Assembly: GCF_030687495.1 (NCBI RefSeq)
Contig: NZ_CP117435.1
Coordinates: 1,364,001 to 1,428,000, forward strand
Source of the DNA: Pseudomonas sp. FP453
GTDB lineage: Bacteria > Pseudomonadota > Gammaproteobacteria > Pseudomonadales > Pseudomonadaceae
DNA length: 64,000 bases
Direction of reading: 5' to 3'
Below the pieces are notes generated by a model that was not told the DNA's origin, did not search any database, and saw only the letters and a program-made list of their open reading frames with translations. Shown piece after piece: positions 7,541-17,249 of the stretch. How positions within the stretch are numbered: position 1 is the first letter of the stretch; each line of letters begins with the position of its first letter. Position numbers and translations under genes: made by a program.

Positions 7541-7857
7541 CTTGATCAAACGCTTTTTGTGTTGAACACGAGGTCCAGCAATCCGTGCGTCGGAAACCGT
7601 AGAGGGAGGCCAAAGTAGCCTTGTCGATAAGAGAGTTCAATGCAGGCAAATAGCGCTCAAATGGCCTCCATGTCTTTAGTCCAACACACGCGAACCGCGA
7701 AATCCCCCAACCGCTGCGCTATGCTTCGCGCCGTTGCCCACAGGTAAAACGCCAAGGTCAATAAAACGTCTGTTACGAGAAGTAAAACAGCGCATGCTAC
7801 GGTCAGCTGAGACGCGCTGTTTATAAAAGACCTCAGGTCAAAGGGCAGGAGTGGTTG
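7514..7857 (+). promoter_or_regulatory. kup upstream region with an inverted repeat
   Basis: No gene is evident. The last 75 bases hold a 9-bp inverted repeat (AAACAGCGC at 7785-7793 and its complement at 7814-7822, 20 bases apart) next to TATAAA (about 7821-7826), then AGGAG just before kup. It could be an operator over the kup promoter or a 5' leader stem. I see no known riboswitch. Confidence 0.35.
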
Positions 7858-9759
7858 ATGGGTCAGGCAAGTAGTCCGGCGGCAGGCGCCGCGCATTCCA
7901 CCACGAAGCCGATTGGCATGCTGGTGGCAGCGGTCGGGGTGGTTTACGGCGATATCGGGACCAGCCCGCTCTACACCCTTAAAGAGGTGTTCAACGGCGG
8001 TTATGGGGTGCAGGTCAACCATGACGGCGTGCTGGGGATCCTGGCGCTGATCTTCTGGTCACTGATCTGGGTGGTGTCGATCAAGTACATGCTGTTTGTG
8101 CTGCGCGCCGATAACCAGGGCGAGGGCGGCATCATGGCCCTGACTGCGCTGGCGCGGCGGGCGGCGGGGGAGCGCAAGAAACTGCGCAGTTTCCTCGTGG
8201 TGTGTGGCCTGTGCGGCGCGGCACTGTTCTATGGCGACAGCATGATCACCCCGGCGATTTCCGTGTTGTCGGCCGTGGAAGGCCTGGAACTGGCGTTCGA
8301 CGGCCTGGAGAAATGGGTCGTGCCCATCGCCCTGGTGGTGCTGGTGGCGCTGTTCCTGATCCAGAAGCACGGCACCGACCACATCGGCAAGTTGTTCGGC
8401 CCGGTGATGGTGACCTGGTTCCTGGTGCTGGGCGGCCTTGGTGTGTATGGCATCACCCTGCACCCGGAAGTGCTCAGCGCGATGAACCCGATGTGGGCCG
8501 TGCGCTTCTTCGAGGCGCACCCGGGCATCGGCGTGGCGATTCTCGGCGCGGTGGTGCTGGCACTGACCGGCGCTGAAGCGCTGTACGCCGACATGGGCCA
8601 CTTTGGCCGCAAGCCCATCGCCCGCGCCTGGTTCATCCTGGTGTTGCCGGCGCTGGTGCTCAACTATTTCGGCCAGGGCGCGATGCTGCTGGGCGACCCG
8701 GAAGCCGCGCGCAACCCGTTTTACTTGCTGGCGCCGAGCTGGGCGCTGATCCCGCTGGTGGTGTTGTCCACCCTGGCCACGGTGATCGCGTCCCAGGCGG
8801 TGATCTCCGGCGCGTTCTCCCTGACCCGTCAGGCGATCCAGTTGGGTTACATCCCGCGCATGCACATCCAGCACACCTCCAGTGCCGAACAGGGCCAGAT
8901 CTACATCGGCGCGGTGAACTGGTCGCTGATGGTCGGCGTGATCCTGCTGGTGCTGGGCTTCGAGTCCTCCAACGCCCTGGCCTCGGCCTACGGCGTGGCG
9001 GTGACCGGGACCATGCTGATGACCACCATCCTGGTGTCGGCGGTGATGTTGCTGCTGTGGAAATGGCCACCGATCCTGGCGGTGCCGGTGTTGGTTTGCT
9101 GCCTGTTGGTGGATGGGCTGTACTTTGCCGCCAACGTGCCGAAGATCATCCAGGGCGGTGCCTTCCCGGTGCTGGCGGGGATTGTGCTGTTCGTGCTGAT
9201 GACCACCTGGAAGCGCGGCAAGCAATTGCTGGTGGAACGCCTCGACGAAGGCGGCCTGCCGCTGCCGATCTTCATCAGCAGCATCCGCGTGCAGCCGCCC
9301 CATCGCGTGCAGGGCACGGCGGTGTTCCTCACCGCGCGGCCAGACGCGGTGCCCCACGCGCTGTTGCACAACCTGCTGCATAACCAGGTGTTGCATGAGC
9401 AAGTGGTGTTGCTGACCGTGGTCTACGAAGACATTCCACGGGTGCCGGTAGAGCGGCGCTTCGAGGTGGACGCGTTTGGCGACGGCTTCTTCCGCGTGAT
9501 CCTGCACTTCGGCTTTACCGATGAACCGGATGTGCCCGAGGCGCTGAAGCTGTGCCATCTGGATAACCTGGATTTCAGCCCGATGCGCACCACCTACTTC
9601 CTCAGCCGTGAGACGGTGATCGCGTCGAAGATCGAAGGCATGGCGCGCTGGCGCGAAAGCCTGTTCGCCTTCATGTTGAAGAACGCCAACGGCAACCTGC
9701 GCTTCTTCAAGCTCCCGGTAAACCGGGTGATCGAACTGGGCACCCAGGTCGAAATGTAG
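7858..9759 (+). CDS. kup: Kup-type low-affinity potassium transporter
   Basis: The 633-aa inner-membrane protein imports K+ with protons. The N-terminal motif [14 protein letters not shown] is diagnostic of the KUP/HAK/KT family. About twelve hydrophobic segments run from residue 20 to about 450, with the conserved acidic [13 protein letters not shown] loop, and a cytoplasmic C-terminal domain follows. Length equals that of other bacterial Kup proteins. I chose ATG 7858 with AGGAG 6 bases upstream rather than the TTG three bases earlier. It is monocistronic, ending at a hairpin (9772-9794), and lies at the junction between the accessory region and the core chromosome. Confidence 0.95.
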   Translation: MGQASSPAAGAAHSTTKPIGMLVAAVGVVYGDIGTSPLYTLKEVFNGGYGVQVNHDGVLGILALIFWSLIWVVSIKYMLFVLRADNQGEGGIMALTALARRAAGERKKLRSFLVVCGLCGAALFYGDSMITPAISVLSAVEGLELAFDGLEKWVVPIALVVLVALFLIQKHGTDHIGKLFGPVMVTWFLVLGGLGVYGITLHPEVLSAMNPMWAVRFFEAHPGIGVAILGAVVLALTGAEALYADMGHFGRKPIARAWFILVLPALVLNYFGQGAMLLGDPEAARNPFYLLAPSWALIPLVVLSTLATVIASQAVISGAFSLTRQAIQLGYIPRMHIQHTSSAEQGQIYIGAVNWSLMVGVILLVLGFESSNALASAYGVAVTGTMLMTTILVSAVMLLLWKWPPILAVPVLVCCLLVDGLYFAANVPKIIQGGAFPVLAGIVLFVLMTTWKRGKQLLVERLDEGGLPLPIFISSIRVQPPHRVQGTAVFLTARPDAVPHALLHNLLHNQVLHEQVVLLTVVYEDIPRVPVERRFEVDAFGDGFFRVILHFGFTDEPDVPEALKLCHLDNLDFSPMRTTYFLSRETVIASKIEGMARWRESLFAFMLKNANGNLRFFKLPVNRVIELGTQVEM

Positions 9760-9771
9760 TTTTTTGCAACA

Positions 9772-9800
9772 CAGGGGCCGGCAATCGGCCCCTGCTTTCC
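9772..9800 (+). terminator. Terminator after kup
   Basis: An 8-bp GC-rich stem (CAGGGGCC with its complement, loop 9780-9786) is followed by a pyrimidine-rich CTTTCCTTTC tract. Confidence 0.6.
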
Positions 9801-9885
9801 TTTCTGAACCCTGTGCAATCCACCGTTGTCGACTAGGCTCTAAGCACTGTTGAACAGTGCCCATAGAACCCAGAAGAGGTGCGCC

Positions 9886-10992
9886 ATGAGCCAGCTGCTC
9901 GAACCCTATACCCTGCGTCAATTGACCCTGCTCAACCGCATCGCGGTGTCGCCGATGTGCCAATACTCCGCTGAAGAAGGGCTGGCCAATGACTGGCACC
10001 TCGTGCACCTCGGCAGCCGCGCCGTGGGAGGCGCCGGGCTGATTTTCACCGAAGCCACTGCGGTGACCGCCGACGGTCGCATCACCGCCCAGGACCTGGG
10101 CCTGTGGCACGACGCACAGATCGAACCGCTGCAACGCATCACCCGGTTTATTGCCGCCCAAGGCGCGGTGGCCGGGATTCAATTGGCCCACGCCGGGCGC
10201 AAGGCCAGCACCCATCGGCCATGGATCGGCAAGCACGGCAGCGTCAAGCCGGACGACGGCGGCTGGGTGCCGGTAGGCCCATCGCCGATTGCCTTCGATC
10301 CGCAGCACACCCAGCCCAGACAGCTGGACGAAGGGCAGATCCAGCAAGTGATCGCCGACTTTGTCGCTGCCGCCAAGCGCGCACTGACTGCGGGGTTTGA
10401 GGTGGTGGAAATTCACGCCGCCCACGGTTACCTGTTGCATCAGTTTCTCTCGCCGATCAGCAATCAGCGCCAGGACCAGTACGGCGGATCATTTGAAAAC
10501 CGCATTCGCCTGGTGTTGCAGGTGACAACAGCGGTGCGCGAGGTCTGGCCTCAAGAATTGCCGCTGTTTGTGCGGGTATCGGCCACTGACTGGGTCGAAG
10601 ACGGCTGGAACCCCGATGAAACCGTGGAACTGGCGCGCCGCCTCAAAGCCCTCGGCGTGGACCTGATCGACGTGTCCTCCGGTGGCACCGCCGCCAACGC
10701 CGAGATCCCCATCGGCCCCGGTTACCAGACGCGCTTCGCCGAACGGGTACGCAAGGAAGCGGGCATCGCCACTGGCACCGTCGGCATGATCACCGAGCCG
10801 GCCCAGGCCGAGCACATCCTGCGTACGTGCCAGGCCGATATCATCTTTCTCGCCCGCGAACTGCTGCGCGATCCCTACTGGCCGTTGCATGCCGACGATG
10901 ATCTGGGCGGACGCAAGGCCATCTGGCCGGCGCAGTACCAGCGGGCGACCCATCGGGACCAGCCGATCCACGAGTCCGATCTGCGCGACTGA
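9886..10992 (+). CDS. NADH:flavin oxidoreductase, old yellow enzyme family (YqjM/NamA-like)
   Basis: The 368-aa TIM-barrel FMN protein should reduce activated C=C bonds with NAD(P)H. Family features: SPMCQYSAEEG near residue 23 with the Cys typical of the YqjM subclass, LAHAGRKAS near 105, EIHAAHGYLLHQFLSP near 175 with the substrate-binding His pair, then GGSFENR and a C-terminal FMN phosphate-binding region. ATG 9886 has AGAGG upstream. The longer frame from 9850 lacks a ribosome site. It is a single gene closed by a strong terminator. Physiological substrate is unknown, probably enones or electrophilic stress compounds. Confidence 0.9.
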   Translation: MSQLLEPYTLRQLTLLNRIAVSPMCQYSAEEGLANDWHLVHLGSRAVGGAGLIFTEATAVTADGRITAQDLGLWHDAQIEPLQRITRFIAAQGAVAGIQLAHAGRKASTHRPWIGKHGSVKPDDGGWVPVGPSPIAFDPQHTQPRQLDEGQIQQVIADFVAAAKRALTAGFEVVEIHAAHGYLLHQFLSPISNQRQDQYGGSFENRIRLVLQVTTAVREVWPQELPLFVRVSATDWVEDGWNPDETVELARRLKALGVDLIDVSSGGTAANAEIPIGPGYQTRFAERVRKEAGIATGTVGMITEPAQAEHILRTCQADIIFLARELLRDPYWPLHADDDLGGRKAIWPAQYQRATHRDQPIHESDLRD

Positions 10993-11010
10993 CCTGCGCG
11001 CCTTGGCAGA

Positions 11011-11035
11011 ACCCACCGATGACGGTGGGTTTTTT
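11011..11035 (+). terminator. Intrinsic terminator after the OYE gene
   Basis: An 8-bp stem ACCCACCG/CGGTGGGT with an ATGA loop is followed by six T residues. It overlaps the last bases of the convergent DUF418 gene. Confidence 0.9.
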
Positions 11036-12203
11036 ATGGGCTGCGCCGCCAGCTTGGCCACGCCCATAACGTGGCTGCCCGCAGCAGCCACTCCATCGGC
11101 CCATAGGGATGAGTGCGCAGCCAGCGAGCGCTCAGCCACAGTTGCAAGGCAAAGATCCCAAGTACCACCGGCAACATCAGCCAGGGTTGCAGTTGGTTGG
11201 TCAAGCCTGCGCCGTAGCCGCTGAACAGCAGCCCCAACAGGGCCGATTGCAACAGGTAGTTACTCAGGGCCATCTTGCCCACGGGCGCTAGCCACTGACA
11301 CAGCCAAAACCCGACGGCAGAGCCGAACAGTGCCAACATCAACAGGGCATACGCCGCGCTCAACAACGGCGCCGTGAGTTGCCCGACGCCAAAGGCGAAG
11401 GTTTCCAGGCCGCCGCCCGGCGCATAGGCAGCGCTCAACGCATAGATCAGCGCGCCCAGCAGGCCCACGGGAAGGGTGAGGCACAGCAGGCGACGCAAGT
11501 GGGGTTGCCAGGGATACGGCGCCACCAGCCATTGGCGCCGCCCGGCGGCATAGCCGAAGAAGAACATCGCCAGGGCGCTCGGCCCTTGCAGCAGCCAAAG
11601 TGCCTGCACGGTGTTCCACAGGTGGCCGCTGTGAAAGCGCAAGGTGTCCAGGGCACTGCCGCTGAAGGCCGCGAGTTTGGTCGCGGGTTCGCTGCTGGCG
11701 CCGCCGCTGGTATCGCCCTCCAGTATTTGCAGCACGCCGAGCACCATCCACCCCGAGCAGGCAACGACGACGAGGCCGACTCCCCAGCGACACGCCTTGG
11801 CTGGCGACAGGCTGCGCGCAGCCAGCAGCACCAGGCCAAGCAAGGCGTAAGTGGAGAGGATTTCGCCGTAGTACAGCACGGCACCGTGGACCAGTCCCAC
11901 GATCAGCAAGGCCAATTGCCTACGTACCATACGTGGTGCAAACGGCGCGTCGGCGCGTTCGGCGGCGGCCATCTGCAAGGTAAAGCTGTAGCCGAACAAA
12001 AAGGAAAACAGCAGGTAGAACTTGGTTTCGAACAGCAGCGAAATCAGCAGGCGCATCAGGTGATCGCCGGTGCTGGCGTAGTCGGGGTTGCTGAGGGCGG
12101 ACGCGTAGTAGGGGTCGGCAAATGCGCAAATGTTCACCACCAGAATGCCCAGCAGGGCAAAGCCGCGTAGCGCGTCCACGTGTACCAGGCGTGTCGGCGT
12201 CAT
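11034..12203 (-). CDS. DUF418 domain membrane protein
   Basis: The 389-aa polytopic inner-membrane protein begins RLVHVDALRGFALLGILVVN, the acyltransferase-3-like start shared by DUF418/YeiB proteins. About ten hydrophobic helices follow, and the C-terminal part contains GPMEWLLRAATLW, typical of the DUF418 domain (PMEWlwR). Function is unknown; relatives are suspected of modifying envelope or small-molecule substrates. It is the second gene of a two-gene operon, 2 bases behind a TetR regulator whose palindromic operator precedes both genes. This suggests that DUF418 expression responds to a ligand sensed by that regulator. Confidence 0.85.
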   Translation of the reverse strand: MTPTRLVHVDALRGFALLGILVVNICAFADPYYASALSNPDYASTGDHLMRLLISLLFETKFYLLFSFLFGYSFTLQMAAAERADAPFAPRMVRRQLALLIVGLVHGAVLYYGEILSTYALLGLVLLAARSLSPAKACRWGVGLVVVACSGWMVLGVLQILEGDTSGGASSEPATKLAAFSGSALDTLRFHSGHLWNTVQALWLLQGPSALAMFFFGYAAGRRQWLVAPYPWQPHLRRLLCLTLPVGLLGALIYALSAAYAPGGGLETFAFGVGQLTAPLLSAAYALLMLALFGSAVGFWLCQWLAPVGKMALSNYLLQSALLGLLFSGYGAGLTNQLQPWLMLPVVLGIFALQLWLSARWLRTHPYGPMEWLLRAATLWAWPSWRRSP

Positions 12204-12205
12204 GT

Positions 12206-12817
12206 TCAGTGACCTTGCAGCAGGTGGGTCACCAGACCGCGCAGCACATCAATCTGCTGGTTCGGGTGGAAGTCCGCATCGGCCGCCACTCGGGCGAACA
12301 TGCCGTCGATCAGGGTGGCCAGCCAATTGGCCGCTTCGGGCACGGTCAAGGTCGTGTGCAATTGCCCGGCCTTGCCGGCCGCCTCGATCAGCGCCTCCAG
12401 GCCTTCGCGCAAGTAGCGGTCGTTGGCTTTCATCAGGTACGCGACGGCTTCATCACGGTGGCCCAATGCGGAAATTTCCAATGCCAGGCCCGCGTAGTGG
12501 CGGTCACACGCCAATTCACAGGTGTGGTCCACGAACGTCAGCAGCGCGGCCATCGGGTCTTCGGCTGCGGCCAATGGCGCCATGGCTTGTTGGATCTGTT
12601 CACCTTCGCGGGCCACCAGCGCCAGTAGTACTTCATGTTTGCTGGCGAAGTAGTGGAACAGGTTGCCGGCGCTCATCCCGGCGGCTGTGCAGATGTCGGC
12701 CGTGCGGGTGGCGACGAACCCCGCTTCGGCAAAACACCGGGCAGCGGCGTCGAGCAGGGCCATGCGTTTGCTTTCACGTTGCTGCGGATCAACGGTGCGC
12801 ATCGTCGTCTCATTCAT
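12206..12817 (-). CDS. TetR-family transcriptional regulator
   Basis: The protein is about 203 aa. Residues 15-60 form a TetR helix-turn-helix (ALLDAAARCFAEAGFVATRT, then AGMSAGNLFHYFASKHEVL), and the rest is a helical ligand-binding domain. A GTG at 12832 is in frame but lies inside a perfect palindrome, so I place the start at ATG 12817 (ATG 12802 is also possible). It is cotranscribed with the DUF418 gene, 2 bases away. The palindrome at the 5' end suggests autorepression of the pair. The inducer is unknown. Confidence 0.85.
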   Translation of the reverse strand: MNETTMRTVDPQQRESKRMALLDAAARCFAEAGFVATRTADICTAAGMSAGNLFHYFASKHEVLLALVAREGEQIQQAMAPLAAAEDPMAALLTFVDHTCELACDRHYAGLALEISALGHRDEAVAYLMKANDRYLREGLEALIEAAGKAGQLHTTLTVPEAANWLATLIDGMFARVAADADFHPNQQIDVLRGLVTHLLQGH

Positions 12818-12840
12818 TAATTGAGTGGTCACTCAATTAA
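12817..12840. promoter_or_regulatory. Palindromic operator of the TetR-DUF418 operon
   Basis: Two perfect 11-base arms, TTAATTGAGTG and its complement, flank a GT centre. The core TGAGTGGTCACTCA resembles operators of TetR regulators that read TGAGTG-N-CACTCA. It sits immediately before the regulator start. Confidence 0.75.
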
Positions 12841-13059
12841 AGGCCAGGTAAGAAACTTCTGCAAGGCTTTTGCTCAATGGCAATTATTTAAGTGATTACT
12901 CTAAAAAAATCGCACGGTTGGCAAGATCGTTTCTACGCTTAGGGGAAGTCTGATTTCTGGCCCGGGGAGTCAGTCTGTTTGTCCGCTGAGGCATTGCGCT
13001 TCACGGGAGGCGGTTGATGGGCATAAGGAACAGTTGATTGAAATCAGGAGTAGTAGTCC

Positions 13060-13245
13060 ATGGCCAAGTCCTATGGTGTTGTGGGTGCAGTGGCGTTTTT
13101 TCTGACCCGCAGAATGTCTTTGTGGGGTCGAAGATTGAGTTCGGATGAGGCCGAATTGCTGGCGCAGTACCGCGCCCTGACCGAGAACGATCAGGTGGCG
13201 ATGCGGTATCTGATTGGGGCGATGAAGAGTGTGTCGCGGTTCTGA
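13060..13245 (+). CDS. Small conserved-looking hypothetical protein (61 aa)
   Basis: AGGAG at 13046-13050 lies 9 bases before ATG 13060. The product begins with a short hydrophobic stretch (GVVGAVAFFLT) and ends with a helical segment, ALTENDQVAMRYLIGAMKSV, that resembles the C-terminal end of small XRE-type or phage-related regulators but has no helix-turn-helix of its own. Its codon use is like the host. It stands alone between the TetR operator and the opgD gene. Function is unknown. Confidence 0.6.
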   Translation: MAKSYGVVGAVAFFLTRRMSLWGRRLSSDEAELLAQYRALTENDQVAMRYLIGAMKSVSRF

Positions 13246-13262
13246 ATACACAGCTGAACCCA

Positions 13263-13298
13263 GTGGGAGCTGGCTCCCATACAAGCCAGCTCCCACAG
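13263..13298. repeat. REP palindrome (short form)
   Basis: Two facing GTGGGAGCTGGC arms with a very short spacer lie directly downstream of the 61-aa gene and at the 3' end of opgD. Confidence 0.8.
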
Positions 13299-13304
13299 TT
13301 GGTA

Positions 13305-14930
13305 TCAGGTGTACTTGCGCTGGTCCGGCGCCGGCGGGAAGTACTGGTACAGCCAGGTTTCGCTCAAGGTGCGGTCCTGGGTACGGATAAACAGGCGCAG
13401 CTCCACCGGCTCCACGCTGGCGCTGGTGGGGTACCAGTCGAACAGGATGCGGTAGCCCTTGATGTTGTCGAGCACCAGGATGCTGAAATCCTTCACCTCG
13501 CCATGGGAGCAGGTCACCACCGGTTCGATCCCGGTGCCGGCCGGCAGGCGGTCCAGGCCGCCGCCCTTGAAGTCCACGGCAAAACGACGGGCCCACACGG
13601 GTGGGTAGTGTTCGCCCGGTGCCCAGCCTTCGGTGAAACCGCCCATGCCGGAGCGGGTGGCGTCGACTTGTGCCAACGGCGTGCTCACCGGCGGCAAGGC
13701 GCTCCAGTACAGCTTGTAGCCGTAGTTGAGGGAGTCGCCGGCAGCGACGGGTTTTTTCGGCGTCCAGAAGGCCACGATGTTGTCCATGGTCTCGCCGGTG
13801 GTAGGGATTTCCAGCAGGTCGATGGAGCCTTCGCCCCACGCCGTGGTGGGTTCGACCCACAGGCTTGGGCGCTTGCTGTACCAGTCCACGGTGTCCTGGT
13901 AGCTGGCGAATTCATGGTCGGTCTGTACCAGGCCGAACCCTTTCGGGTCTTTGTCGGCGAACGCATTGAACTGCAGCTTGGCCGGGTTGTTCAGCGGGCG
14001 GCAGATCCACTCGCCGTTGCCGCGCCACATCGCCAGGCGGTCCGAATCGTGGATCTGCGGGTGGATGGTGTCGCACATGCGGCGTTCATGGGTGCCGCAG
14101 CTGAACATGCTGGTCATCGGCGCAATGCCCAGTTGGTCGATGGCGGTGCGCGCATTGATGTGGGCGTCGATGGCCATCACCACCTGGGTGGCCTGGCAGT
14201 CGATGTCAAAGCGATAGGCACCGGTGGCGCTCGGCGAGTCGAGCAAGGCGTAGACCACAAAACGCGTGGCGTCCTTGTCTGGGGTTTCGAACCAGAACTG
14301 CGTGAAATCCGGGAATTCTTCGCGCTTTTTCGCGTAGGTATCAATCGCCAGGCCGCGTGCGGAAAGTCCGTATTGGCCGGTGTTGTCCACCGCACGGAAG
14401 TAGCTGGCGCCAAGGAACGACAGCACGTCATGGCGATCCAGTTCCGGTGCCTTGAACAGCTTGAAGCCGGAGAAGCCCAGGTCGCCTTTCAGTTGCTTTG
14501 TATCGACGGTGGTTTTTTCGTAGTTGAACAGCGAAGGGCGGAAATGCACCTCGCGGGCCTCACGGGTCTTGGGATCGACACTGTGCATGCGCACGGGCGT
14601 CTTGAAGCCCATGCCGACGTGGAAGAACTGCACGTCCAGTTGGCCGTTCAAGTCCTTCCACAGCGAATGGTTGCCGTCGTAGCCGATGGCGTTGAAATTC
14701 TGCGGGGTCATGGTCGCCAGGGTCGGCGGCAGCACCTGCCTGGTGTCTTTATACGCAGTGCCAGCGAGTTGCTTGGCCTGGTCCTTGAGTGTTTCAAAAT
14801 CGAATGTCACAGCCTTGCCGTCGGCGGCACGGTTCCCGGCCCAGGCCTGCGCGGCGAGCAGGCCGCTGGCCGACAAGCCGGTGTAGGCCGCAATGGCCAT
14901 GGACGCTTTGAGCAAATTCCTGCGGTGCAT
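13305..14930 (-). CDS. opgD: Glucans biosynthesis protein D (periplasmic glucan)
   Basis: The 541-aa protein of the MdoG/MdoD family shapes osmoregulated periplasmic glucans. The N-terminus [20 protein letters not shown] is a twin-arginine signal, as known for OpgD, so the enzyme is exported folded through Tat. The mature part shows family phrases such as [18 protein letters not shown] and [10 protein letters not shown], and the C-terminus ends in a beta-sandwich-like region. Length equals typical OpgD (about 540). It is separate from opgGH, which is usual in Pseudomonas. A REP palindrome follows the stop codon. Confidence 0.92.
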   Translation of the reverse strand: MHRRNLLKASMAIAAYTGLSASGLLAAQAWAGNRAADGKAVTFDFETLKDQAKQLAGTAYKDTRQVLPPTLATMTPQNFNAIGYDGNHSLWKDLNGQLDVQFFHVGMGFKTPVRMHSVDPKTREAREVHFRPSLFNYEKTTVDTKQLKGDLGFSGFKLFKAPELDRHDVLSFLGASYFRAVDNTGQYGLSARGLAIDTYAKKREEFPDFTQFWFETPDKDATRFVVYALLDSPSATGAYRFDIDCQATQVVMAIDAHINARTAIDQLGIAPMTSMFSCGTHERRMCDTIHPQIHDSDRLAMWRGNGEWICRPLNNPAKLQFNAFADKDPKGFGLVQTDHEFASYQDTVDWYSKRPSLWVEPTTAWGEGSIDLLEIPTTGETMDNIVAFWTPKKPVAAGDSLNYGYKLYWSALPPVSTPLAQVDATRSGMGGFTEGWAPGEHYPPVWARRFAVDFKGGGLDRLPAGTGIEPVVTCSHGEVKDFSILVLDNIKGYRILFDWYPTSASVEPVELRLFIRTQDRTLSETWLYQYFPPAPDQRKYT

Positions 14931-15170
14931 AGAGACAACCTGTCGTGAGCAAATCCCGCGCCGTTCCTGGCACGTAGCGGATCAGAAATTACGGTTCGGA
15001 CATGCCTTCGGCCAAACGCAACGGACAATAAACAGACGCCGGATAGCTTAAGCGGTTCGGTGGTGTAGGAAAAATGATTGATAGCGGGGTGATGGCATTG
15101 CAAGTGCGACAAGACATTTCCGGGACTATGGCCGGACACATTACTCAAGAAAGATGAAGATCCAATGTGA

Positions 15171-15201
15171 AAGCCAGCTCCCACACAAGCCAGCTCCCCC
15201 A
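15171..15201. repeat. Tandem REP half-sites
   Basis: Two direct copies of AAGCCAGCTCCC lie 13 bases apart at the 3' end of the spdH-like gene. It looks like a degenerated REP pair. Confidence 0.6.
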
Positions 15202-15214
15202 TTTAGAATGTATT

Positions 15215-17077
15215 TCAGCCCACTTCACCGACGGCCCTGTAAGCCTCGTCAATCGCCGCATGAGCATACGCACTCCACGCCGCATCCGAATTGGCGATGC
15301 TCACATGCCCCACCGGCTTGCGCGCCAGGTTCATCCACGCTTCGCTCTCATCGGCGTCGTCAAACAGACTGTTGGAGAAGCTCGCATACCCATGTGACCA
15401 GCGGTTGACAGTGATCGCCAGGATATCCGTTTCATGCTTGAAACCACCCGGCCCGAGCATGCGTTGCAGCTGGTCACGCAACTGCGCCTCCAGTTGCTCG
15501 AACGTCTGCCCATACAACCGGCCGCGCCCGGCGCGCGCCTGGTCGCGGGCGTTCATGCCGCTGTTTGGGCTGGTGGGCACGTAGACCATGTGCAAGCCAA
15601 TCGGCTGCGTCGGGTCGCGCGGGTGGTCGTAGCCGCCCATGCTCACCGGGTAGTCCAGCTTGATCCGGCTATAAGGCTGGGTCGCCGCATAGATCTCATG
15701 CACCCCCAGCTTCTGGAACGACTGCCAATTGCGGATCACCACCTTGGTGTACACCAGCGGGTATTTCACGTTCTGGCTCAAGGCGTGGGCTTGGGTTGCC
15801 GGCAGGTCTTTCAGCAGGTACGGAATCATCATGTTGTAGCAGGCCAGGATGCAGCGCTTGCCACGTACCTGTGCGAGTTGTCCGCCACGGCTGTAGCCGA
15901 TATGCACGCTGTCGCCGACATTACGCACGCTGACCGCCGTGCTGTTCAGGCGCAGCCGCACGGCGGACGTCGGCTGGTCGAGCCGGGCGTAGTCAAACGG
16001 CGCCAGCACGATATCGTCCATGGTGTGCCCCGGCGCCACGCCCGGGATCAGGCTGCGCACCAGCAGGCGCGCCACCGACGCATTGCCATCGGGGAAGTGG
16101 TAGATGTAAGGCTCTTCCATTTCGGCGGCGGCTTCTTCGCTGATCGGCGCCAGGTTCATTCCGGCAAAGCCTGGGAAACCCACGCTGTAGGCGTCGGCAG
16201 CAGCCACGGCATCAATGCTCAACGCCATGAAGTCATTGGTGCGGCTTTGGAAGTACTTCACCGCACCTTGCGATAAACCTACGCTCTTCAGGAGGAAATC
16301 GCGGTAGCTGGTGGCCGCCAGGTAGTCGGCCTTTTCTTCGGCGGTCTTGCCTGGCAGGTAATCCTTGGGGGCGGTGTGCAAGTCGATCAAGGCCAGACGA
16401 TCCGCCTCGGGCAGCGGGAAGTCGTGGATGAAGTCGCTGATGGACCGCGCATTCAGTTGGTCCGGCGCAATATCGTCCGCCACCATGGGCGTCGGGTCGC
16501 CGGTCACCAGTTTGTCTTCGCCGAAGTTTTCCTTGTCGAAAAATACCCCGCGCGACAGGCCCAGGCCTGGGTAGAACTGGCGGTCGAAGGCGGTTTCGAA
16601 GCGCTTGATGTTCACCCCGAGTTTCTTCAACAGCCCGTTTACCTCGTTGCTATAGAGGTGGTTGGGCGACTGGAACGCCTCGCTGCCGCCGTAGCCGATG
16701 ATCATGCGGCCACCGGCCTGGAACTCGTTGCGCTTGGCGTGGCCGCCGAAGTCGTCGTGGTTTTCCAGGATCAGGATCTTCGCCTTGGGATGCTTCTCGC
16801 GGTAGAACCACGCCGCCGACAAACCGCTCAAGCCGCCGCCGACCACCACCAGGTCATAGGTCTCGTTGATCGGCAGCTTTTCGGTGTCGAACACTTTCTT
16901 TTCCCAGCCCATCTGGTGCGCCACTTCGAACGAGCCGACATGGCTACCGCGCAGGCCGGTGAGGGCGGGCGGGTAGTAGCGACCGTCGGGGGCGGCTTGC
17001 AGGATTTGCAGCGGCGTCATGCCGGCGGCAACGGTGATGGCGACGCCGTTGAGGAAGTCGCGGCGGGTGATGTCCAT
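15215..17077 (-). CDS. spdH: Spermidine dehydrogenase-like FAD protein
   Basis: The 620-aa protein has the length of P. aeruginosa SpdH. The start MDITRRDFLNGVAITVAAG is a twin-arginine signal. A dinucleotide-binding fold follows with YDLVVVGGGLSGLSAAWFYR near residue 75 and an acidic ribose-binding ILENHDDFGGHAKRNEF near 100. SpdH oxidises spermidine in the periplasm, yielding aminoaldehydes such as 4-aminobutanal. It is the last gene of a minus-strand polyamine cluster, behind a PatD-like dehydrogenase that would use the aldehyde. A REPIN separates the two genes. Confidence 0.82.
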   Translation of the reverse strand: MDITRRDFLNGVAITVAAGMTPLQILQAAPDGRYYPPALTGLRGSHVGSFEVAHQMGWEKKVFDTEKLPINETYDLVVVGGGLSGLSAAWFYREKHPKAKILILENHDDFGGHAKRNEFQAGGRMIIGYGGSEAFQSPNHLYSNEVNGLLKKLGVNIKRFETAFDRQFYPGLGLSRGVFFDKENFGEDKLVTGDPTPMVADDIAPDQLNARSISDFIHDFPLPEADRLALIDLHTAPKDYLPGKTAEEKADYLAATSYRDFLLKSVGLSQGAVKYFQSRTNDFMALSIDAVAAADAYSVGFPGFAGMNLAPISEEAAAEMEEPYIYHFPDGNASVARLLVRSLIPGVAPGHTMDDIVLAPFDYARLDQPTSAVRLRLNSTAVSVRNVGDSVHIGYSRGGQLAQVRGKRCILACYNMMIPYLLKDLPATQAHALSQNVKYPLVYTKVVIRNWQSFQKLGVHEIYAATQPYSRIKLDYPVSMGGYDHPRDPTQPIGLHMVYVPTSPNSGMNARDQARAGRGRLYGQTFEQLEAQLRDQLQRMLGPGGFKHETDILAITVNRWSHGYASFSNSLFDDADESEAWMNLARKPVGHVSIANSDAAWSAYAHAAIDEAYRAVGEVG

Positions 17078-17133
17078 GGGGGAAACCTACGATTATTTAT
17101 TGTTATGGGGAGGCCCATGTGGGAGCCGCTTTA

Positions 17134-17222
17134 TGTGGGAGCGGGCTTGCCCGCGATAGCGGTGGATCAGTCATAGCCTCTGCGACTGACACGCCGTCAT
17201 CGCGGGCAAGCCCGCTCCCACA
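17134..17222. repeat. REPIN (GCGGGCTTGCCCGC type)
   Basis: Two inverted GTGGGAGCGGGCTTGCCCGC arms, about 89 bases end to end, form a doublet between spdH and the downstream patD-like gene. It belongs to the GCGGGC-core subtype, shared with 26465-26554. Confidence 0.85.
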
Positions 17223-17249
17223 CAAGCCTGCATGCACAAGGATTACGCG

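Noticed and set aside
7741..7857. Riboswitch (c-di-AMP type) before kup
   Set aside because: Only one simple inverted repeat is present, without the conserved core of known potassium-linked riboswitches.
8059..10440. A 793-residue minus-strand reading frame across kup and the OYE gene
   Set aside because: It is His/Gln/Arg-rich antisense translation of two clearly conserved plus-strand genes and has no ribosome site or family motif.
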